Source of the DNA: a virus
Direction: 5' to 3' (one strand)
IMG/VR virus record: IMGVR_UViG_3300017772_000109
Location: 1 to 25,475 of that record
DNA length: 25,475 nucleotides
Every line of letters starts with the position of its first letter. Within the stretch, counting starts at the first letter, position 1. This document shows positions 21,635-25,475 of this stretch, piece by piece. The translations under genes were made by a program, and so were the position numbers. The notes below the pieces were generated by a model. The model was given only the letters and a program-made list of their open reading frames with translations. It was not told the origin of the DNA and did no database searches.

Positions 21635-21983
21635 GTAATTCTAACTCCCCTATTAACTCTGAGACATCACCCACCCATGTAGGATTGTCGATTTCATCAG
21701 AACGAAAATCTCCTTCTTGCACTTCAATCGAAGTGATGTAGTCAAATGAACCATTTAGTCCATTGTATCTGTTGACATGTTTCATGACCAGTGCAGCTGC
21801 ACTTGCCTCAGTCAAACTAGGTGAATGGTAGTAAGAGTGTTCGCCCTCACCATATGCGTTCTCCTCGTACACAAGGGTTTCGACATCGAACCCAATAACA
21901 TAATCAGAACCTCCCTTAAACTTATGGAAGTTAGTGCCGTACTCTTCGACATTTTGGGTGGTTATTACATATTGGTTTCTCAT
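21621..21983 (-). CDS. Hypothetical protein, 120 residues
   Basis: Unrecognised, acidic. It has a segment rich in Tyr, Glu and Gly (ETLVYEENAYGEGEHSYYHS, about 35-54), followed by an Ala-rich helix (LTEASAAALVMKHVNRYNG) and an acidic end. Strong Shine-Dalgarno (AAGGAG six bases before ATG 21983) and a sigma70-like promoter just upstream suggest strong early expression, typical of phage host-takeover genes; that role is inferred only from position and promoter. Confidence 0.72.
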   Translation of the reverse strand: MRNQYVITTQNVEEYGTNFHKFKGGSDYVIGFDVETLVYEENAYGEGEHSYYHSPSLTEASAAALVMKHVNRYNGLNGSFDYITSIEVQEGDFRSDEIDNPTWVGDVSELIGELELHEVS

Positions 21984-22010
21984 ATCAGTCTCCTTTTTTA
22001 TTACTGTTCC

Positions 22011-22040
22011 ATTCTACTAAAAAGTGAAGGTCATTGTCAA
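22011..22040 (-). promoter_or_regulatory. Sigma70-like early promoter before the 120-residue gene
   Basis: Minus strand: consensus TTGACA (22035-22040), 18-base spacer, TAGAAT (22011-22016), then AAGGAG and the ATG at 21983. The spacer shares sequence with the promoters at 21414 and 22570. Confidence 0.75.
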
Positions 22041-22042
22041 CC

Positions 22043-22348
22043 CTACCATGACAAACATGTGTAAGGTTCATAACAACCTGAAACACCGATAGCGGAGTTA
22101 TCGCAACCCCTACCATCCATCCAGAGTTCGAGTTTAATCTCATCAAACTCTTTGATGTGTAGTATCATGTGTTCAAATGTATTTTGTAGATTGTTCTGGA
22201 AAACATCTTTCCAGTTAGTCTTTTGAATTGGTTTGACTAGTAAAGAATTATCACTAACCTTTTTGATGATTGCAGTATATTCCATACCGTCTTTGACATA
22301 TTTACAGGTATCTAAACCCTCTTCTATGTAACCGTTAAACAAACTCAT
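22043..22348 (-). CDS. Hypothetical protein, 101 residues
   Basis: Unrecognised. I chose ATG 22348 (MSLFNGYIEEGLDTCKYV), which forms an ATGA overlap with the upstream stop and has GAGG seven bases before it, over the ATG six bases upstream (22354). It has a beta-like first half (MEYTAIIKKVSDNSLLVKPI), a helix, and a cysteine-containing end (GRGCDNSAIGVSGCYEPYTC, three cysteines). The cysteine group could bind a metal or form disulfides. Second gene of a two-gene unit read from the promoter at 22570. Confidence 0.72.
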   Translation of the reverse strand: MSLFNGYIEEGLDTCKYVKDGMEYTAIIKKVSDNSLLVKPIQKTNWKDVFQNNLQNTFEHMILHIKEFDEIKLELWMDGRGCDNSAIGVSGCYEPYTCLSW

Positions 22349-22542
22349 TGACATGCCTCCTCGAACCTAAGTTCGAACAGTTTTGCGATAAACCCATGTT
22401 CACCACCCACTGGACTTGGTACATTTTCAATACCGAATTCTTTCTCTATTGCAAAGATTACATTCCAGATATCTTTATCTGCCATCTCTAAGATGTTTTC
22501 CATAATATCTTCTTTGATATTATCATTAACTTGATTACTCAT
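22345..22542 (-). CDS. Small acidic hypothetical protein, 65 residues
   Basis: Unrecognised. The start is ATG 22542 (MSNQVNDNIKEDIMENILEM), which has AAAGGAG about six bases upstream; the open frame extends to 22563 but lacks a ribosome site there. Acidic and helical, with the core DKDIWNVIFAIEKEFGI. Directly follows a sigma70-like promoter, so probably early. Coupled by ATGA to the 101-residue gene. Confidence 0.72.
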   Translation of the reverse strand: MSNQVNDNIKEDIMENILEMADKDIWNVIFAIEKEFGIENVPSPVGGEHGFIAKLFELRFEEACQ

Positions 22543-22569
22543 ATTATCTCCTTTCTTCATCATGGAATA

Positions 22570-22599
22570 AGGATACTAAAAAGTAAGGCCTGCTGTCAA
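22570..22599 (-). promoter_or_regulatory. Sigma70-like early promoter before the 65-residue gene
   Basis: Minus strand: TTGACA (22594-22599), 18-base spacer ending in CTTTTTAG, then TATCCT (22570-22575). The same CTTTTTAG precedes the -10 at 22011. Preceded by GGGG as at 21444. Confidence 0.65.
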
Positions 22600-22602
22600 C
22601 CC

Positions 22603-23112
22603 CTAGGCGTGATTAATTCTATGTTTATCTCTTAGAGCTTGTGCTTTGGGATTATCAGTGAAGTTGCGACAATAAAGAAGATTACTGTCTGGATTAGTTT
22701 TCCACCTGTCAAAACCCCATTTGTTGGTGAAATCGATTAATGGTTGATTGTCTTCTCCACAATAACCAGTTATGTAAGGATGAATGTCACATATACGAGC
22801 AAACAATTGATTCATGGCATCAGGATACTTTCGTTCAGGATCCATATCTAAACAGATATCTGCACCGAAGTAACCCAATCCTTCACCGTAATGTTCGTCT
22901 TCAGGTTCATTTACGAATTGCACCATACCTGCAAAATAACCAATCACTTTGTTTTCGTGTTTGATTACCCAAGCATCTCTCATGTTTATCCCAATCCATT
23001 TCCATGCCTCTAGGTGCCATAGTTCTGAATGGTGATGATGTATGCCTGAATGTTGTACTCTATGACAACCTTCTGCATATTCTGGTCGCATTAAGTCTAA
23101 TTCATATTTCAT
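22603..23112 (-). CDS. GNAT-like acetyltransferase (tentative)
   Basis: A 169-residue protein with the outline of a GNAT N-acetyltransferase: AWVIKHENKVIGYFAGMVQF resembles the beta-strand pair that precedes the acetyl-CoA site, and NKWGFDRW resembles the C-terminal 'GF' strand. A His/Glu-rich segment (SGIHHHHSELWHLEAW, about 22-37) is unusual. The acetyl-CoA P-loop (Q/R-x-x-G-x-G/A) is not clearly present, so the call is weak. An AGGA lies near ATG 23112. It starts 14 bases after the tRNA-Thr 3' end. Confidence 0.6.
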   Translation of the reverse strand: MKYELDLMRPEYAEGCHRVQHSGIHHHHSELWHLEAWKWIGINMRDAWVIKHENKVIGYFAGMVQFVNEPEDEHYGEGLGYFGADICLDMDPERKYPDAMNQLFARICDIHPYITGYCGEDNQPLIDFTNKWGFDRWKTNPDSNLLYCRNFTDNPKAQALRDKHRINHA

Positions 23113-23125
23113 AATATATCCTAAT

Positions 23126-23201
23126 TGGAGCTACTGGTCAGAATCGAACTGACTACCTGCTGATTACAAATCAGCTGCTCTACCGAGTGAGCTACAGTAG
23201 C
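23126..23201 (-). tRNA. tRNA-Thr (anticodon UGU)
   Basis: Full cloverleaf on the minus strand, 76 nt with encoded CCA. Acceptor GCTACTG pairs perfectly with CAGTAGC, discriminator T. Anticodon stem GCTGA/TCAGC with loop TTTGTAA, anticodon TGT. D stem GCTC/GAGC and T arm GTCAG-TTCGATT-CTGAC. It reads ACA codons. Its first ten bases overlap the end of the upstream 71-residue gene. Confidence 0.96.
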
Positions 23202-23407
23202 GTGTCTAAATGTTCTAAGTCAATGTTATTTGCATCTAAGAGTTCAATCTTAAATTCATCGGTCTCTCTTAAAAATTCTACTGAGTGTGGCAATTCAACA
23301 CCTTGTGATGCCAATCTATCAACTGCCTCTGTAAACTCTCTGTAGGTATCTCTATCGACCTTAACTTGTTTCTTTGCTGTCACTGGTATCATATCTATAA
23401 TGTTCAT
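23192..23407 (-). CDS. Small acidic hypothetical protein overlapping tRNA-Thr
   Basis: Unrecognised, 71 residues. It starts MNIIDMIPVTAKKQVKVDRD and ends acidic (NNIDLEHLDTLL). Predicted alpha/beta, no motif. The ATGA overlap with the DUF4338-like gene shows coupling. The last three codons and the stop lie within the acceptor stem and first bases of tRNA-Thr, so tRNA processing would cut this mRNA at its end. The tight coupling suggests the gene is real. Confidence 0.75.
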   Translation of the reverse strand: MNIIDMIPVTAKKQVKVDRDTYREFTEAVDRLASQGVELPHSVEFLRETDEFKIELLDANNIDLEHLDTLL

Positions 23408-24684
23408 CTTCCTACTGCCCCTAAGTATTTGTGTTTACATTCATCCCATGACATAGATACAATATCATCATAGAATAATGTTTCTGTTAAGTTTTGTCTC
23501 TCTGCGTTCATGAGGTTATTTATTCGTTTAGCCGCATACTTATCTTTCCATAACTGAGTAAGTGTTTCGACTGAACCATCATTGTTGTTTCTTATCAATT
23601 GGTCTTGTTCTATCTCACCTCTAAGAAATTCTCTAGTGTTTTCATAGAAACAAGAATAGTAGATACCTCTTTGATGGTCTGACTTCTGCAACTCTTTTGG
23701 TATCTTAAGTTGCGAGTACATGAATTGTCTCATACGATTTCTATGGTCTCTCTTAAGAGTCTGACCACTTTCTCTCTTTGCAACATACAATAAGAAGTAT
23801 CTCTCATTGAAATGGTGTTCTGCATAGTCTAGCATCTTTCTTTCAGTCTCTTTGGTCATTTCAAATGATAATGAACCTTGACTGTATCCCATTTTCTTCC
23901 AATGTTTGAGTCTGTCGTATTGTGATAACCCACCTGTCTTAGATTTACCATAGAGAGATGTAGTAGTCATACCGACTAGTTTATCTCCGTAGTTTTCTTC
24001 CCATTGTTTCTGTATCACATCGGCAGTACATAACAATGCCATGAGTTTACCACCAGTGTAATTGAACCCTAGTGGTTGTGTTGGTAGAATACTTGAACCT
24101 ATGGCGCTGTTGTTTAGTTTACCACTATTCGTTTTGTATATTCTTTCCCACCCAATGTAATCATCTCTAGGTGTTAAGTCGATAAAGTCACCTGTAATAC
24201 AGATAACACCAAGATACTTCTCGGTCACTTTGTCTCTAACAATGTAATGTAGATTTCTACCTATGTTTGATGAGTTCTTTTGTGAGTGTGTCATTGTTCT
24301 AAGACAATTCCATTTCTCTGTAAGAGTACCAGCAGACTGTCTATCTTTGTTCGAGTCTGTATAAATCAGTTCTGGTTCTAGTTTCTCAAAGTCTTCGTAT
24401 GAATTAGGAAACCATATGTTGTTCTTAGTCTCATTGATAAGTTTTAAATGGTCTTCATTAACAAAGTTAGTCTCTTCGCCAAACAATGTAGAAACTGTTT
24501 GTGTCGGATACTTCATGTGTATCTCTTGGTACTTCTGATATAAGGTGTATTCTGCTACACCCATTTTAGATACGAATGATAAATCTTTTATCAGTAGTTC
24601 TCTGAGTTCTTCTTTTGATACGATGTCTTTCTCGACCCTATTGGCCTGATATTCATCGAATTGTTTTTGTACAAATGGTTCCAT
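23404..24684 (-). CDS. DUF4338/DruA-like protein next to helicase
   Basis: A 426-residue protein. The central part (about 125-290) resembles DUF4338, the domain of DruA from the Druantia anti-phage system: RNLHYIVRDKVTEKYLGVIC, then RDDYIGW, NNSAIGSSILPTQPLGFNYT, TTSLYGKSKTGGLSQYDRLK and WKKMGYSQGS follow in the family's order. The biochemical role of DUF4338 is unknown to me. The N-terminal 120 residues are helical and charged; the C-terminal 130 residues are basic and unrecognised. The start, two bases after the gp41 stop, has no clear Shine-Dalgarno, so it is probably coupled to gp41. The position argues for a role in replication, such as helicase loading or DNA binding, but that is inference. 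Confidence 0.68.
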   Translation of the reverse strand: MEPFVQKQFDEYQANRVEKDIVSKEELRELLIKDLSFVSKMGVAEYTLYQKYQEIHMKYPTQTVSTLFGEETNFVNEDHLKLINETKNNIWFPNSYEDFEKLEPELIYTDSNKDRQSAGTLTEKWNCLRTMTHSQKNSSNIGRNLHYIVRDKVTEKYLGVICITGDFIDLTPRDDYIGWERIYKTNSGKLNNSAIGSSILPTQPLGFNYTGGKLMALLCTADVIQKQWEENYGDKLVGMTTTSLYGKSKTGGLSQYDRLKHWKKMGYSQGSLSFEMTKETERKMLDYAEHHFNERYFLLYVAKRESGQTLKRDHRNRMRQFMYSQLKIPKELQKSDHQRGIYYSCFYENTREFLRGEIEQDQLIRNNNDGSVETLTQLWKDKYAAKRINNLMNAERQNLTETLFYDDIVSMSWDECKHKYLGAVGR

Positions 24685-24686
24685 AA

Positions 24687-25475
24687 TTACATATTAAAAT
24701 CGTTAAACTTAGTTGAAGGTCTTGCCCTATCAGCGACAGGTATACTATCATCGATTAACATTTCGCCATCTACTAATTCTTCTTGTGCCTCTTGTTCTAC
24801 ATCATAGAGTTTCATTCTTGCTCTATCGATACCTATTACAAATCTCTTAAAGATTGTAGGGTCATTGTATCTGTTTTTTAACTGTTTCACTACGAGTTGG
24901 TCTAACTCTTCTAGTTCCTCAGATGTAATCAATGCAAACATCAAGTCTGCTGTTGCAGGTAACCCAAATGATTCTGAAGTATCTTCAAGACCAATATCAG
25001 TAGAACCAAAACCACTTCTTGTTGTTTGTGTTGCACTCATAATAGGTACATCACATTCTACTGCAACACCTCTAAGTTCTTCTGCAATACTCTTAACTAG
25101 TGTATAAGAGTTTGCCCCAGCACCTGGTCTAATTCTCTGAGAGGCACATATGTTTAGATAGTCGATAAAGATGATATCGGGTTTGAAGTCTTTCTTAATC
25201 TCTAGTTCTTGTAATAGATGTCTAAAGTGACCTGCATGGGCGGCCGCAGTAGGATATTCTTTTACAATAAGTTTACCTTGAGTCTTAGATTTAAGTCTAC
25301 CAATCTTCTTGCCGTATTCTTTCTTAGACATATCAGGCAAATCTTTCATAGGTACATTCATAATGTTTGCATCTATTCTCTCTGCAATTCTTTCTTCTGC
25401 CATTTCTAAAGTGATGTATAAAACATTCTTTCCTTGTGATAAACAATTTGCAGCTTGATGACACATGAACAATGA
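24687..25475 (-). CDS. 41: Replicative DNA helicase, T4 gp41-like, 5'-truncated
   Basis: C-terminal RecA-like domain of a DnaB-family hexameric helicase. The frame is open to the window edge (preceding codons TCA, TTG), so there is no start here; the first Met-like codon seen is internal. KNVLYITLEMAEERIAERID aligns with T4 gp41. Walker B is DIIFIDYLNI, and the conserved SATQTTRSGF carries the sensor glutamine. Walker A lies outside the window. An acidic tail (EEAQEELVDGEMLIDD) ends the protein. It unwinds DNA ahead of the fork and pairs with primase gp61, found 20 kb away at 3691-4725. Confidence 0.95.
   Translation of the reverse strand, partial: SLFMCHQAANCLSQGKNVLYITLEMAEERIAERIDANIMNVPMKDLPDMSKKEYGKKIGRLKSKTQGKLIVKEYPTAAAHAGHFRHLLQELEIKKDFKPDIIFIDYLNICASQRIRPGAGANSYTLVKSIAEELRGVAVECDVPIMSATQTTRSGFGSTDIGLEDTSESFGLPATADLMFALITSEELEELDQLVVKQLKNRYNDPTIFKRFVIGIDRARMKLYDVEQEAQEELVDGEMLIDDSIPVADRARPSTKFNDFNM

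Noticed and set aside
1-25475. CRISPR arrays, insertion sequences, integrase or attachment sites
   Set aside because: No regularly spaced repeats, transposase or integrase motifs, or tRNA-end duplications were seen.

Overview
The window looks like part of the genome of a T4-like (Tevenvirinae-type) marine myovirus. Evidence: recognisable T4-family genes (gp41-type helicase, gp61-type primase, class Ia NrdA and NrdB, a T4 PseT-like 3'-phosphatase domain), T4-type late promoters (TATAAATA and CTAAATA variants), virion-type proteins of the kind known from cyanophages and pelagiphages (the 'MALWG' protein, a DUF5824-like module), a phage-carried 2OG-Fe(II) oxygenase beside the ribonucleotide reductase, and very AT-rich, tightly packed DNA. 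All genes read on the minus strand. The host cannot be read from the sequence; a low-GC marine bacterium such as SAR11 is a reasonable guess only.

In transcription order (high to low coordinates): (1) 25475-23192, replication: 5'-truncated helicase gp41, a DUF4338/DruA-like protein and a small acidic protein whose end overlaps a tRNA-Thr(UGU) gene. (2) 23112-19565, an accessory block: a GNAT-like protein, small unknown proteins, a PseT-type HAD phosphatase, a ParB-fold protein and tRNA-Arg(UCU). Three copies of one sigma70-like promoter drive parts of it. (3) 19554-5582, a long late block marked by T4-like late promoters: a ligase-like nucleotidyltransferase, a nucleotidyltransferase/P-loop kinase fusion, a DUF5824/HNH fusion, many Lys/Glu-rich proteins, an EF-hand-loop protein, an Ig-like 'MALWG' virion protein and a PAP2 phosphatase fused to a membrane-seeking region. 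(4) 5578-1: a four-helix membrane protein, primase gp61, NrdA, the 2OG oxygenase and 3'-truncated NrdB.

The most interesting reading concerns block 3. Several of its proteins begin with a short peptide like the capsid-targeting sequence of T4 internal proteins (T4 MKTYQEFIAEA; here MKTLQSFISEA), followed by an [IL]xE site of the kind cut by the T4 gp21 prohead protease. The block may therefore encode enzymes packaged in the head and delivered with the DNA: kinase/nucleotidyltransferase, HNH, PAP2 phosphatase and basic proteins. The ligase-like protein, the kinase fusion and the PseT-like phosphatase could together form a dispersed nucleic-acid end-repair set. Late expression shows two more signals: late promoters 5-8 nt from the ATG of genes without Shine-Dalgarno sites (possible leaderless mRNAs), and two hairpins overlapped by late promoters, similar to T4 genes whose read-through mRNAs are translationally silenced.
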